NCBI GenBank assembly: GCA_013215985.1
Contig: JABSOL010000008.1
Location: 1-33,311, forward strand
DNA: 33,311 nt
DNA from: Campylobacteraceae bacterium
GTDB lineage: Bacteria > Campylobacterota > Campylobacteria > Campylobacterales > Arcobacteraceae
Direction of reading: 5' to 3'
Shown: piece by piece, positions 18,630 to 28,410 of the stretch
Numbering within the stretch: position 1 is the stretch's first letter
Layout: the number at the start of each line of letters is the position of its first letter
Position numbers and translations under genes: made by a program
The notes under the pieces: model-generated
Database searches by the model: none
What the model saw: only the letters and a program-made list of their open reading frames with translations
What the model was told of the DNA's origin: nothing

Positions 18630-19511
18630 TTGAATAAATGTGGTTATGTATCAGTAATAGGAAGACCAAATGCAGGTAAAAGTTCACTTGTAAACTGGTT
18701 AGTTGGAGAAAAAATTGCAATGGTTTCTCATAAAGCCAATGCGACTAGAAGAAGATCAAATATAATTGTTATGCATGGAGAAGATCAAATAATTTTTGTT
18801 GATACTCCAGGTATTCATCAAACAGAAAAATTATTAAATCAATTTATGTTAGATGAAGCATTAAAAGCAATGGGTGATTGTGATTTGATTTTATTTTTAG
18901 CACCAGTTACAGATAAAGTATCTCACTACGAAGATTTTTTAGTTAAAAATAAAAAGAATACAAAACATATTTTATTATTAACAAAAACAGACTTTGTATC
19001 AAATAAAGAGATTTTAGACAAAATGGAAGAGTATGAAAAACATGCTGATAAATTTGAATCTATTATTCCGGTATCTATTAAAAAAGCTACAACACATGCA
19101 GATATTCTTGATTATGTTGTAAGACACTTACCAGTACATCCTCATTTATTTGATCCTGAAATTATGACAACTGAACATATGAGAGATATTTTTAAAGAAT
19201 TTATTAGAGAAGCAATTTTTGATAATATTTCAGATGAAATCCCATATGAAACTGATGTTTTAATTAATAAAGTTGAAGAAAAAGATAATATTGATGTTAT
19301 CAAAGCTACAATAATTGTGGGAAAAGCTACTCAAAAAGGTATGATCATTGGAAAAGGTGCTATTGCTATTAAAAGAATAGGAAAAGATGCACGTTTAAAA
19401 ATCGAAAAACTTACAGGTAAAAAAGTTTATTTAGAACTATTTGTTTCTGTTAAAAAAGGTTGGACAAAAAGTGCAGCTGGACTTCAAGAACTAGGTTACA
19501 ATATTCACTAA
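18630..19511 (+). CDS. era: GTPase Era
   Basis: GRPNAGKSSLVNWLVGEKIAMVSHKANATRR, DTPGIH, TKTD, C-terminal KH region VGKATQKGMIIGKGAIAIKRIGKDAR. TTG start. Confidence 0.97.
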   Translation: MNKCGYVSVIGRPNAGKSSLVNWLVGEKIAMVSHKANATRRRSNIIVMHGEDQIIFVDTPGIHQTEKLLNQFMLDEALKAMGDCDLILFLAPVTDKVSHYEDFLVKNKKNTKHILLLTKTDFVSNKEILDKMEEYEKHADKFESIIPVSIKKATTHADILDYVVRHLPVHPHLFDPEIMTTEHMRDIFKEFIREAIFDNISDEIPYETDVLINKVEEKDNIDVIKATIIVGKATQKGMIIGKGAIAIKRIGKDARLKIEKLTGKKVYLELFVSVKKGWTKSAAGLQELGYNIH

Positions 19512-19520
19512 GTTATAAAC

Positions 19521-19569
19521 TTATTAAGATATTAAGAATAAAATATTTTATTCTTAATTATCTTAATAA
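19521..19569. terminator. 49-bp near-perfect palindrome downstream of era
   Basis: Outer arms TTATTAAGAT/ATCTTAATAA enclosing a perfect 26-nt palindrome TTAAGAATAAAATATTTTATTCTTAA. Terminator role inferred from position. Confidence 0.45.
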
Positions 19570-19743
19570 AACTCTCTAATTAATAATTTAATTAATTATT
19601 AATATCTATACTCATATAATTTAATATATTATTTAAATAATTATTTATATCTAAAATAAACCCCTTTTCTACGATTTAATCTTAATTAGATGACAAAAAA
19701 TAATAACATTGCTACAAATAATGAAATATAAATTAAAGTATAT

Positions 19744-22620
19744 ATGAAGTTGGCTAAAATGAAAATAAAAACTAAACTACTTTTTCTTATTTTAACTTCT
19801 GTATTATTAATGGCAGTAATGACTTCAATAGTTTCAATAATATCGATTAAAACTATGTCAAAAGAGAATATTGAGAACTTTAAAAAAGAATCTTATGTTA
19901 AAAAAGAAAAAGAACTAAAAAACTATGTTTCTTTAGCAATTAAAAATGTTGAGAATTATTATGCAAAAACTTCAATTGAAATGGTAAAAGTAGAAGTTGA
20001 AGAAGATTTGCAAAGACAAACAAACTTTTTATTCACAATTCTTACTAAACAGTATGAGAAATATAAAGATGAAATTTCTGCTTTTGAATTAAAAAGAAAA
20101 TTAATTGATATTGTAGAAGCATCAAGATATGGTAAAAATGGATATTTCTGGATAAATGATACTAAAGCAATAATTGTAATGCATCCTACAAAACCTTCAT
20201 TAAATTCTAAAAATTTAGATAATTTTAAAGATAAAAATGGAAAAAGAATATTTCATGAGTTTGCTAAAATAGCTTCAGAAAATGGCTCAGGTTTTGTAAA
20301 TTATGTTTGGCCAAAACCTGGTTTTGATAAAGCTCAATCTAAAGTTTCTTATGTGAAGTTATTCAAACCTTATAATTGGGTTATTGGAACTGGATCTTAT
20401 GTTGATGATATTACTTCAAAAATGAAAAAAGAAGCTTTAAAATCTGTTTCACAAGAAAGATTTGGAGAAAATGGTTATTTTTGGGTAACTGATTCATCTG
20501 CTAAGATGTTAATGCATCCAATTAAACCTTCATTAGATAATAAAGATGTATCAAAAGTTAAAGATAAAAAAGGAAAACTTTTATTTGTAGAGATGGCCAA
20601 AATTGCAAATGAAGAAAAAGAGGGTGGATTAGTTAGATATTTCTGGCCAAAGCCTGGATTTGAAGAAGCTCAAGAAAAGTTTTCATATATTCAAAGATTT
20701 GATAAATGGGATTTCGTAATTGGAACGGGAGTGTATATTAATGATATTAATGATGAAATATTATTAATGGAAGTTAAAACCAATAATTCAATTAATGATG
20801 TTATTTTGGATATATTAATTTATACACTTATTTCTTTAGTATTAATTAATATAATTGTAAATTTAATTTCAGCAAAAATATTAATTAAACCATTAAAATC
20901 ATTAAATGATAGTATACAATATCTAATTTCTGGTAAAGAAAGACGTAATAACGTTAGAGTTTACCCTAATAATGAAATTGGAATTATTATGAATAGTCTT
21001 AATTCTTATTTTAAACTTTTAAGAGATGAGGCAGCCGCTGATGCCCTTGTAATTAAAGAAGTTGAAGATGTTATTACAAAAGTTAATAATGGTTTTTATG
21101 TATATAAAATACATTCAAATTCAAATAACAATAGTATCCAGCAGTTAAAAAATTCTATAAACTCAATGATTGAGGGTACTAATACAAAATTAGAAAACAT
21201 CAATACAACGTTAAGTGAATATTCTAAATCTAATTTTACTTATAAATGTTCTGATAATAAAGGTTATACTCCTTCAAATGGTTTAATCGCTTCTTTAGAA
21301 AATTCTACTGATTTAATTGGAAATACTGTTTCAGAATTTTTAGCAATGATTACTATTTCAGGAGAAAAACTAAACTCTGATACGAAAGTATTAAAAGATT
21401 CATCAACAAATCTTTCTGCTTCTGCTAATACTCAAGCTTCCTCTCTAGAAGAAACAGCTGCCTCAGTTGAAGAAATTACATCTATTATTAAATCATCAAA
21501 TGAAAAAGTTAATAAAATGTCTATTCTTGCAGCTGCTCTTAATAAATCTGCTTTAGAAGGTGAAAAATTAGCTTTAAAAACTACCTCTTCAATGGAAGCT
21601 ATTGATAACGAAGTTAATTCAATTAATGATGCAATTACAGTTATTGATCAAATTGCATTTCAAACAAATATTTTATCTCTTAATGCAGCCGTTGAAGCTG
21701 CTACTGCAGGAGAAGCTGGAAAAGGTTTCGCAGTTGTAGCACAAGAAGTGCGAAATCTTGCAAGTAGATCTGCAGAAGCTGCTAAAGAAATTAAAGAACT
21801 TGTTTCTTCTGCAACATTAAAAGCAAATGAAGGTAAGAATATTTCAAAAGATATGATTGAAGGTTATACTTTATTAAATGCGAAAATATCAGAAACTATT
21901 GAACTAATTACTGATGTTACAGATGCTACAAAAGAACAAGAACATGGAATTGTACAAATTAATGATGCCATTAACTCTTTAGATCAAGCAACACAAGTAA
22001 ATGCTTCATCTGCTTCATCTATTAATGATCTTGCTCATGAAGTATCAGTTTTATCTGATGACTTATTAGCTATTGCTTCAAAAGCTAAATATCAAGAAAA
22101 TAAAAAAGATGAAGTTTGTGATGTAGAATTTGTGTTTTTAATTAATAAATTAAAAAATGATCATATTGTATTTAAAAATGTAAACTTTGCAAAAGTAGGT
22201 GAAGAAAATGCTTCTGCTTGGACTGTTAAAACTTGTACTGAATGTAATTTAGGAAAATGGATTATAGAAGAAGAACATAAATCTTCATCATTTGTAAATA
22301 ATACAAACTGGACAAATCTAAAAAAATATCATGAAGATGTACATCAAAGTGTTCAAGAATATATTAATTTAAATGCTCAAAAAGCTTCAAATACGGAACT
22401 ATCATCAATTTCTAAAAAAGTTGATGTATCAACACATAATGTATTTAAAACTTTAGACATTGTAAAAGCTCAATTTTGTAAAACATTTTCTACAAGTAAT
22501 AAAACTTTACCTCTTAGATCAGAAAATATTGCAAACGTAAGTAAAAAGCAAACTTTTATAAGTAAAAAGCAAGTAAATAATTCACTTCCTGCTAAAACTG
22601 ATGAATGGGAAAGTTTTTAA
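19744..22620 (+). CDS. Methyl-accepting chemotaxis protein: tandem Cache sensor modules, TM/HAMP-like region, MCP signalling domain and C-terminal CZB domain
   Basis: Two Cache-like repeats (YGKNGYFWINDTKAIIVMHPTKPSLN...; FGENGYFWVTDSSAKMLMHPIKPSLD...), hairpin IDQIAFQTNILSLNAAVEAATAGEAGKGFAVVAQEVRNLASRSAEAA, CZB-like KNDHIVFKN...CTECNLGKW...YHEDVHQSV, ending EWESF. Confidence 0.95.
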   Translation: MKLAKMKIKTKLLFLILTSVLLMAVMTSIVSIISIKTMSKENIENFKKESYVKKEKELKNYVSLAIKNVENYYAKTSIEMVKVEVEEDLQRQTNFLFTILTKQYEKYKDEISAFELKRKLIDIVEASRYGKNGYFWINDTKAIIVMHPTKPSLNSKNLDNFKDKNGKRIFHEFAKIASENGSGFVNYVWPKPGFDKAQSKVSYVKLFKPYNWVIGTGSYVDDITSKMKKEALKSVSQERFGENGYFWVTDSSAKMLMHPIKPSLDNKDVSKVKDKKGKLLFVEMAKIANEEKEGGLVRYFWPKPGFEEAQEKFSYIQRFDKWDFVIGTGVYINDINDEILLMEVKTNNSINDVILDILIYTLISLVLINIIVNLISAKILIKPLKSLNDSIQYLISGKERRNNVRVYPNNEIGIIMNSLNSYFKLLRDEAAADALVIKEVEDVITKVNNGFYVYKIHSNSNNNSIQQLKNSINSMIEGTNTKLENINTTLSEYSKSNFTYKCSDNKGYTPSNGLIASLENSTDLIGNTVSEFLAMITISGEKLNSDTKVLKDSSTNLSASANTQASSLEETAASVEEITSIIKSSNEKVNKMSILAAALNKSALEGEKLALKTTSSMEAIDNEVNSINDAITVIDQIAFQTNILSLNAAVEAATAGEAGKGFAVVAQEVRNLASRSAEAAKEIKELVSSATLKANEGKNISKDMIEGYTLLNAKISETIELITDVTDATKEQEHGIVQINDAINSLDQATQVNASSASSINDLAHEVSVLSDDLLAIASKAKYQENKKDEVCDVEFVFLINKLKNDHIVFKNVNFAKVGEENASAWTVKTCTECNLGKWIIEEEHKSSSFVNNTNWTNLKKYHEDVHQSVQEYINLNAQKASNTELSSISKKVDVSTHNVFKTLDIVKAQFCKTFSTSNKTLPLRSENIANVSKKQTFISKKQVNNSLPAKTDEWESF

Positions 22621-22647
22621 AAGAAAAGTTAAATCTTTTCTTTTTTT
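22619..22647 (+). terminator. Intrinsic terminator after the chemoreceptor gene
   Basis: AAAAGAAAAG-TTAAAT-CTTTTCTTTT followed by TTT; 10-bp stem overlapping the stop codon. Confidence 0.75.
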
Positions 22648-22753
22648 GAGTAAAGCTTAAAAAATTAAATTATCTTTTTATAAAATCTAAAGTAAAAATA
22701 GTTTTAGATATAATCGCAAAAATATAAATATAGTGCTTTGCACAAGGATTAAA

Positions 22754-24046
22754 ATGAATAAAGTAGAACTATTAAGTCCAGCAGGAAACCTAGAAAAGCT
22801 AAAAATTGCTATTTCTTTTGGTGCTGATGCTGTTTATGGAGGAGTATCACACTTCTCACTAAGAATTAGATCTGGTAAAGAATTTACTCTAGAAACTTTT
22901 CAAGAAGGTATTGATTACGCACATGAAAGAGGAAAAAAAGTTTATGTAACAATAAATGGATTTCCTTTTAATTCACAAATAGAGTTACTAAAAAAACATA
23001 TTAAATCTATGGCTGATTTAAAACCAGATGGTTTTATCGTAGCAGCTCCTGGTGTTGTTAGATTATGTAGAGAAATAGCTCCTGAAATTGATATTCACTT
23101 ATCAACTCAAGCTAATGTTTTAAACTATCTTGATGCTCAAGTTTTTTGGGACATGGGTGTTAGAAGAATTGTTGTTGCACGTGAAATTTCATTAAAAGAT
23201 GTTATTCAAATTAAAAAATATTTACCAGAAATGGAAATTGAAATTTTTGTACATGGTTCTATGTGTTTTGCATATTCTGGAAGATGTTTAGTTTCTGCTG
23301 TTCAAATGGGTAGAGTTCCTAATAGAGGAAGCTGTGCAAATGACTGTAGATTCGAATATACTTTATATGCTGCAAATGAAGATCATTCTTCATTATTCAG
23401 ACTTGAAGAAGAACCAGGTGTTGGTACTTATATCTTTAATGCAAAAGATATGAATATGGCTTCTCATATTAAAGAAATTTTAGATTCAGGTGCTGTTGAT
23501 TCATTAAAAATTGAAGGTAGAACTAAATCTCCTTATTATGCAGCAGTTACAGCTAATGCTTATAGAATGGCTATTGATGATTACTATGAAGGTACATTTG
23601 ATGAAGCTAAATACCAAAAAGAATTATTAACTACAAAAAATAGAGGTTTCTCTGATGCTTACTTAATTCATAAACCATTCGAGAGAAATGATACTCAAAA
23701 CTATGATTATGCCTTATCAAAAGGTTCTTTTGAAGTTTCTGGTTTAATTTGTGAAGATGAAAAACACTTCTTATGTAAATATAAAACTTTACCAGGTGAA
23801 GATGTTGAAATTTTCCCTCCAATGAACTCTAATATTGTTGAAGTTGACAATGAAATTGGTAAAATCTATAAAAAAGAAGATGGAAAATACTATATTAACT
23901 TTAAAAAGATTTTAACTGAAAAAAATAAAGAATTAGAATCAGTTCATTCAGGAAATGTTAATAAAATTCAATTACCAGGAACATTACCTTACTTAACTAT
24001 GTTAAGAATTGAAAATGATGGTGAAACTATAAATCCTTTCGCTTAA
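22754..24046 (+). CDS. U32 family peptidase (tRNA hydroxylation TrhP-like)
   Basis: MNKVELLSPAGNLEKLKIAISFGADAVYGG, HLSTQANVLN, FVHGSMCFAYSGRCLVSA, GSCANDCRFEY, SLKIEGRTKSPYYAA. Start set to 22754. Confidence 0.93.
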   Translation: MNKVELLSPAGNLEKLKIAISFGADAVYGGVSHFSLRIRSGKEFTLETFQEGIDYAHERGKKVYVTINGFPFNSQIELLKKHIKSMADLKPDGFIVAAPGVVRLCREIAPEIDIHLSTQANVLNYLDAQVFWDMGVRRIVVAREISLKDVIQIKKYLPEMEIEIFVHGSMCFAYSGRCLVSAVQMGRVPNRGSCANDCRFEYTLYAANEDHSSLFRLEEEPGVGTYIFNAKDMNMASHIKEILDSGAVDSLKIEGRTKSPYYAAVTANAYRMAIDDYYEGTFDEAKYQKELLTTKNRGFSDAYLIHKPFERNDTQNYDYALSKGSFEVSGLICEDEKHFLCKYKTLPGEDVEIFPPMNSNIVEVDNEIGKIYKKEDGKYYINFKKILTEKNKELESVHSGNVNKIQLPGTLPYLTMLRIENDGETINPFA

Positions 24047-25350
24047 TGGTTTATTTTAAAGTATCTGCCAATATTAATATTAAAACTACTGATGGTACTT
24101 TAGTTAAATACCTTTGCTCTCCTGAGCATTTAGTGTCTGATGAATATATATTTTGTTCATCATACACTGAATTCCAAGATTTAAAAAAAGTATTTTCAAG
24201 AGTTGATAAAAAATATCAGGCAAATGTTTTATTAGAAGAAAAAATTCTTAACTCAAAAAAGTTACCAATTGAGTTAGGAATTTCTAATTCTTTTGAATAT
24301 AGACTAATGCGTAAATATGACCTACGAATAAAAAATAATACATTTTTATTAGATGAACTAAAAGATAAAATAAAAGAAGTTTCATTTAATGAAAATAGAT
24401 TTGATTTTTATAAACAAATTAAAAACATTAGAAAAAAAGATATTAAAGTTGCTGTAATTGCTGGTATGGGAAGACATATGGGTGAAAACCTTTCTTCATG
24501 TACAGCTTTAAGAATATTGTATGAAGAATTAAACAGATTTTATGAAAATGTGCAAATAGATGTTTTTTTAGAATCTAGTGAAAATCAATATTATTCAAGA
24601 GATAAAGAAATCTTATTAACTCAAAACTTTATTTCATCTGTTAAACCCTTGGCTTTAACATTAAAAGAATTATGTGATTATGATTTTTTTATAGATAACT
24701 CTTTAGTATATGAAAAATCTTATTATAAAAACTTAGCTTATGTTGATGCATATTTATATAAATTTGGAATTGATTATACAAAAATAGATTCATCAAGAAA
24801 AGCAACTTATATTGATAGACTGGATAAAAAAGTATCAAATGAATTAATCTTAAAACTTCAAGATATTAAAAAACGATCTAAAATTGTCTTATATCATCCT
24901 TATGCCGCAAAAGAAGATAGAAGTATTCCAAAAAGTCATGCAATAAAATATTTAAAAAAACTAATTAAAAAAATGCCTGATTATACTATTATTACTTCTT
25001 TAGATATCGGAGCTGATAAAAATTTAGATTATATTAATTTAGCTTCTTATTCAAAATCATTTTCTGATTTTGCTTATATTATCTCACAAAGTGATAAACT
25101 TATCTCTTGCGATACTTCTGCTTATCATATTGCAGATGCTTTTTTTATACCTACAGTTGTTATTTTTACATCTGATATTATTGAAAAAAGAACAAAATAT
25201 TATAATTTTACAAAAAGTATTTTACTTAAAGATCAAACAAAACAATTCTCATCTTTCGTATTTGAAAACCAAGCCTTAGAACTATGTACTTTTAAAGCCT
25301 GGGATAAATTTAAAATCTCTAGGATTATAAGCTTATTAGAAACAATTTGA
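24046..25350 (+). CDS. GT9-like glycosyltransferase fold protein (heptosyltransferase-like), function uncertain
   Basis: VAVIAGMGRHMGENLSSCTALRILYEEL and SQSDKLISCDTSAYHIADAFFIPTVVIFTS resemble GT9 active-site segments; 1-nt overlap with the U32 peptidase. Confidence 0.6.
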   Translation: MVYFKVSANINIKTTDGTLVKYLCSPEHLVSDEYIFCSSYTEFQDLKKVFSRVDKKYQANVLLEEKILNSKKLPIELGISNSFEYRLMRKYDLRIKNNTFLLDELKDKIKEVSFNENRFDFYKQIKNIRKKDIKVAVIAGMGRHMGENLSSCTALRILYEELNRFYENVQIDVFLESSENQYYSRDKEILLTQNFISSVKPLALTLKELCDYDFFIDNSLVYEKSYYKNLAYVDAYLYKFGIDYTKIDSSRKATYIDRLDKKVSNELILKLQDIKKRSKIVLYHPYAAKEDRSIPKSHAIKYLKKLIKKMPDYTIITSLDIGADKNLDYINLASYSKSFSDFAYIISQSDKLISCDTSAYHIADAFFIPTVVIFTSDIIEKRTKYYNFTKSILLKDQTKQFSSFVFENQALELCTFKAWDKFKISRIISLLETI

Positions 25351-25393
25351 TATAATCTTTGATCTCTAAAAGAGTCTAAAATTAAGGAAGAGT

Positions 25394-25888
25394 ATGAAGT
25401 TTGTTTCAATTATTATGGGTAGTAAATCAGATTATGAAATTATGAAAAATTGTAGTGATACGTTTGAGAAATTTAATGTTAAATATGAAATGATTATTTC
25501 ATCTGCACACAGATCTCCTACAAGAACTAAGAATTATATGAAAGAAGCTGAAGAAAAGGGTGCTGTTGTATTTATTGCGGCTGCTGGAATGGCTGCACAT
25601 TTGGCTGGTGCATTAGCTGCTAGTACAACTAAACCTGTTATTGGAGTACCTATGAAAGGTGGAGCAATGGATGGTATGGATGCAATGCTTTCAACTGTTC
25701 AAATGCCTGCTGGTATGCCTGTAGGAACTGTAGCACTTGGCCGTGCTGGAGCTGTTAATGCTGCATACTTAGCTATGCAAATATTAGCAATTTCTGACAA
25801 AGAACTAGCTGTAAAATTAAAAGAAGATAGAATCATTAAAGAAAAAGCTGTTGAAGTTGATTCTTTAACTATTGAAGTTAGACTATAA
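25394..25888 (+). CDS. purE: 5-(carboxyamino)imidazole ribonucleotide mutase
   Basis: VSIIMGSKSDYEIMKNC, SAHRSPTRT, AAAGMAAHLAGALAASTTKPVIGVP, MPAGMPVGTVALGRAGAVNAA. Confidence 0.97.
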   Translation: MKFVSIIMGSKSDYEIMKNCSDTFEKFNVKYEMIISSAHRSPTRTKNYMKEAEEKGAVVFIAAAGMAAHLAGALAASTTKPVIGVPMKGGAMDGMDAMLSTVQMPAGMPVGTVALGRAGAVNAAYLAMQILAISDKELAVKLKEDRIIKEKAVEVDSLTIEVRL

Positions 25889-25891
25889 TAT

Positions 25892-25913
25892 ATACTAGGC
25901 TTAAGCCTAGTAT
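25892..25913. terminator. Palindromic hairpin after purE
   Basis: ATACTAGGC-TTAA-GCCTAGTAT, perfect 22-nt palindrome 4 nt after the purE stop; weak U-tract. Confidence 0.6.
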
Positions 25914-26013
25914 TAATAAAACATATTTTAGATTTAGAGACAGGTCAAAAGCGTGGAATCAAATATAATTTGAATGTATGGTTTTGATAAATATACAATT
26001 AGGAAAAGAATAC

Positions 26014-26949
26014 ATGTTAACATTTTCACAAATGCTATTAAAATTACAAGAATTTTGGGCAAAACAAGGTTGTAATATAGTTCAGCCTTATGATATTCCA
26101 GCAGGTGCTGGTACTTTTCATCCGGCAACTCTATTAAGATCACTTGATTCAACTCCTTGGTCTACAGCTTATGTAGCACCAAGTAGAAGACCAACTGATG
26201 GTAGATATGGTGAAAACCCAAATAGACTAGGGGCTTATTACCAATTTCAAGCTTTAATTAAACCAAGTCCAGAGAATATTCAAGATTTATATTTACAATC
26301 TTTAGAATACTTAGGATTGGATTTATCAAAACATGATGTTAGATTTGTTGAAGATAACTGGGAATCTCCAACACTTGGTGCTTGGGGTCTTGGTTGGGAA
26401 GTATGGTTAGATGGTATGGAAGTTTCTCAATTTACATATTTTCAACAAGTAGGGGGAATTCCTTGTGATCCTGTTGCTGTTGAACTAACTTATGGAACTG
26501 AAAGACTTGCAATGTATTTACAAGAAGTTGATTCTGTATTTGATATTGTATGGAGTGAAAATGAGCATGGTATTACTACTTATGCTGATGTTCATAAAGA
26601 AAGTGAATACCAGTTCTCAAAATACAATTTTGAAGTTGCAAATGTAGATATGTTAGTAAAACATTTTGATGATGCATTTAATGAGTGTAAGAGAGCTTTA
26701 GAAGCAGAACTACCATTACCAGCTTATGATCAATGTATGATAGCTTCTCATGCTTTTAATACGCTTGATGCAAGAAAAGCAGTATCTGTTACTCAAAGAC
26801 AAAATTATATTTTAAAAGTAAGAGAATTATCTCAAGCTTGTGCAAAAATGTATGTTGAACAAGAAGTTCCTAGAACTATTAGAACTGGTAATAAAAAGAA
26901 TTTAGCTATTTTAAAAGAAAAATTCCCAGAAAAGTTTGAAGACAAGTAA
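26014..26949 (+). CDS. glyQ: Glycyl-tRNA synthetase alpha subunit
   Basis: [69 protein letters not shown]. Start set to 26014. Confidence 0.98.
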   Translation: MLTFSQMLLKLQEFWAKQGCNIVQPYDIPAGAGTFHPATLLRSLDSTPWSTAYVAPSRRPTDGRYGENPNRLGAYYQFQALIKPSPENIQDLYLQSLEYLGLDLSKHDVRFVEDNWESPTLGAWGLGWEVWLDGMEVSQFTYFQQVGGIPCDPVAVELTYGTERLAMYLQEVDSVFDIVWSENEHGITTYADVHKESEYQFSKYNFEVANVDMLVKHFDDAFNECKRALEAELPLPAYDQCMIASHAFNTLDARKAVSVTQRQNYILKVRELSQACAKMYVEQEVPRTIRTGNKKNLAILKEKFPEKFEDK

Positions 26950-27704
26950 TGTTAGTAAAAGATATATATGAAGTTTTAGATTCTATCTCACCTTTCTCTA
27001 AACAAGAAAAGTGGGATAATTCAGGATTATTAGTAGGATCAGGAGATGATGAGATTAAAGAAATACATTTAAGTATTGATTTAGATGAAGAAATGTTAGA
27101 GAAAATTCCAGAATTTTCATTAATTATTACTCATCATCCTTTAATTTTTTCTGCTTTAAAAAGAGTTAATTTTGATTCATATTCAACAAAACTTTTGAAA
27201 ATTCTAATTCAGAAAAATATATCTTTAATTTCTATGCATACAAACATAGATAATACTCATTTAAATAAGTATGTAGCAGAAAAAGTACTTGGATTTGTCA
27301 TTAGACCAAGTGACGAATTTGTAGTATATGCAGAAGTAAATATGCAATTTGATGATTTAGTAAAATATGTATCAGAGAAGTTAAATTTAGCATATGTAAA
27401 AACAGTAAAGTGTAATACTTTTATTAAAGATATTGCACTAGTGACTGGATCAGGAATGAGTTTTTTAAATGAAATAAAAGCAGACTGTTTTTTAACTGGT
27501 GATATTAAATATCATGAGGCTATGGAAGCAAAATCTAGGAAAATTTCACTAATTGACATCAGACACTATGAAAGTGAACAGGCCTTTAGCCACCTATTAA
27601 TGGGACTTTTGAAAGAAAATTTGATTAATAATGAATTAAAAGCTATAATAACAGCTTCGAAAAACCCATTTGTGTTTTATAAGCAAGGAGAACCTATTGA
27701 ATAA
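26949..27704 (+). CDS. Nif3-like dinuclear metal center protein (YbgI family)
   Basis: KQEKWDNSGLLVGSGD, LIITHHPLIFSALKRV, SMHTNIDNTHLN, VTGSGMSFLNEIKADCFLTGDIKYHEAMEAKSR. Confidence 0.93.
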   Translation: MLVKDIYEVLDSISPFSKQEKWDNSGLLVGSGDDEIKEIHLSIDLDEEMLEKIPEFSLIITHHPLIFSALKRVNFDSYSTKLLKILIQKNISLISMHTNIDNTHLNKYVAEKVLGFVIRPSDEFVVYAEVNMQFDDLVKYVSEKLNLAYVKTVKCNTFIKDIALVTGSGMSFLNEIKADCFLTGDIKYHEAMEAKSRKISLIDIRHYESEQAFSHLLMGLLKENLINNELKAIITASKNPFVFYKQGEPIE

Positions 27705-28410
27705 ATATTTAGAAGAATTAGTTAAGTTATCAAAATTTGATGCTAAAATCAGTGCATTTGATCCTAGAATCGAGAGCGAAAATGAAAAGTTAGCGGCATA
27801 CGTGAATGTTGCTGAAGAAGTTAAAGGTAATATTAATACTTTAGAAACTGAAATTGAAGACATTACGTCTAAAATTTCTAAAAACAATATGCATTTAGCT
27901 GAGTTAAAAACTAAGCTAGAAGATATTTCTAAAAAACATTCAGCTGTAAAAACTGAAAAAGAATTAAAAGCTTTACAATTAGAAGAAGAAATTTCTAAAG
28001 AACAAATTACTTTTGCTAATGAAGAAATTATTAGATTTGACGCAATTGTTACTACTAAAGAAGAGCAATTAAAAGAATTTCAAGTTAGATTAACTGAAGA
28101 AGAAACTAATGTTAAAGAATTAAAAATATTAGTTGATACTAATATTGAAAACATTTCTGTAGAAAGAAATGAAGTTTATGAAGATAGATCTAAATTATTA
28201 GAGAAATTTGATAATAAAATCCTTACTTTTTACCAAAAAATTAAAAGATGGGCTGTAGACACTGCTGTTGTTCCTGTTAAAAAACAAGCTTGTTATGGTT
28301 GTTTTATGAAGATCAATGACAAAGTTTATAATGAAGTTATTAAATCTGACGAAATTGTAAATTGTCCACATTGTGGAAGAATTCTTTATAAAGAAGTGGA
28401 AGAGGCTTAA
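27697..28410 (+). CDS. Coiled-coil zinc-ribbon protein (C4-type)
   Basis: Long coiled coil then CYGCFMKINDKVYNEVIKSDEIVNCPHCGRILYK. TTG start at 27697 with AAGGAG upstream (track start 27670). Confidence 0.88.
   Translation: MNKYLEELVKLSKFDAKISAFDPRIESENEKLAAYVNVAEEVKGNINTLETEIEDITSKISKNNMHLAELKTKLEDISKKHSAVKTEKELKALQLEEEISKEQITFANEEIIRFDAIVTTKEEQLKEFQVRLTEEETNVKELKILVDTNIENISVERNEVYEDRSKLLEKFDNKILTFYQKIKRWAVDTAVVPVKKQACYGCFMKINDKVYNEVIKSDEIVNCPHCGRILYKEVEEA

Noticed and set aside
23631-23822. ORF 63 aa on - strand
   Set aside because: Antisense inside the U32 peptidase gene.
25070-25279. ORF 69 aa on + strand
   Set aside because: Out-of-frame inside the GT9-like gene; Leu/Ile-rich low-complexity product.
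25934-26152. ORF 72 aa on - strand
   Set aside because: Antisense over the glyQ start; no RBS or family match.
27636-27887. ORF 83 aa on - strand
   Set aside because: Antisense across the Nif3/zinc-ribbon junction, explained by sense coding.
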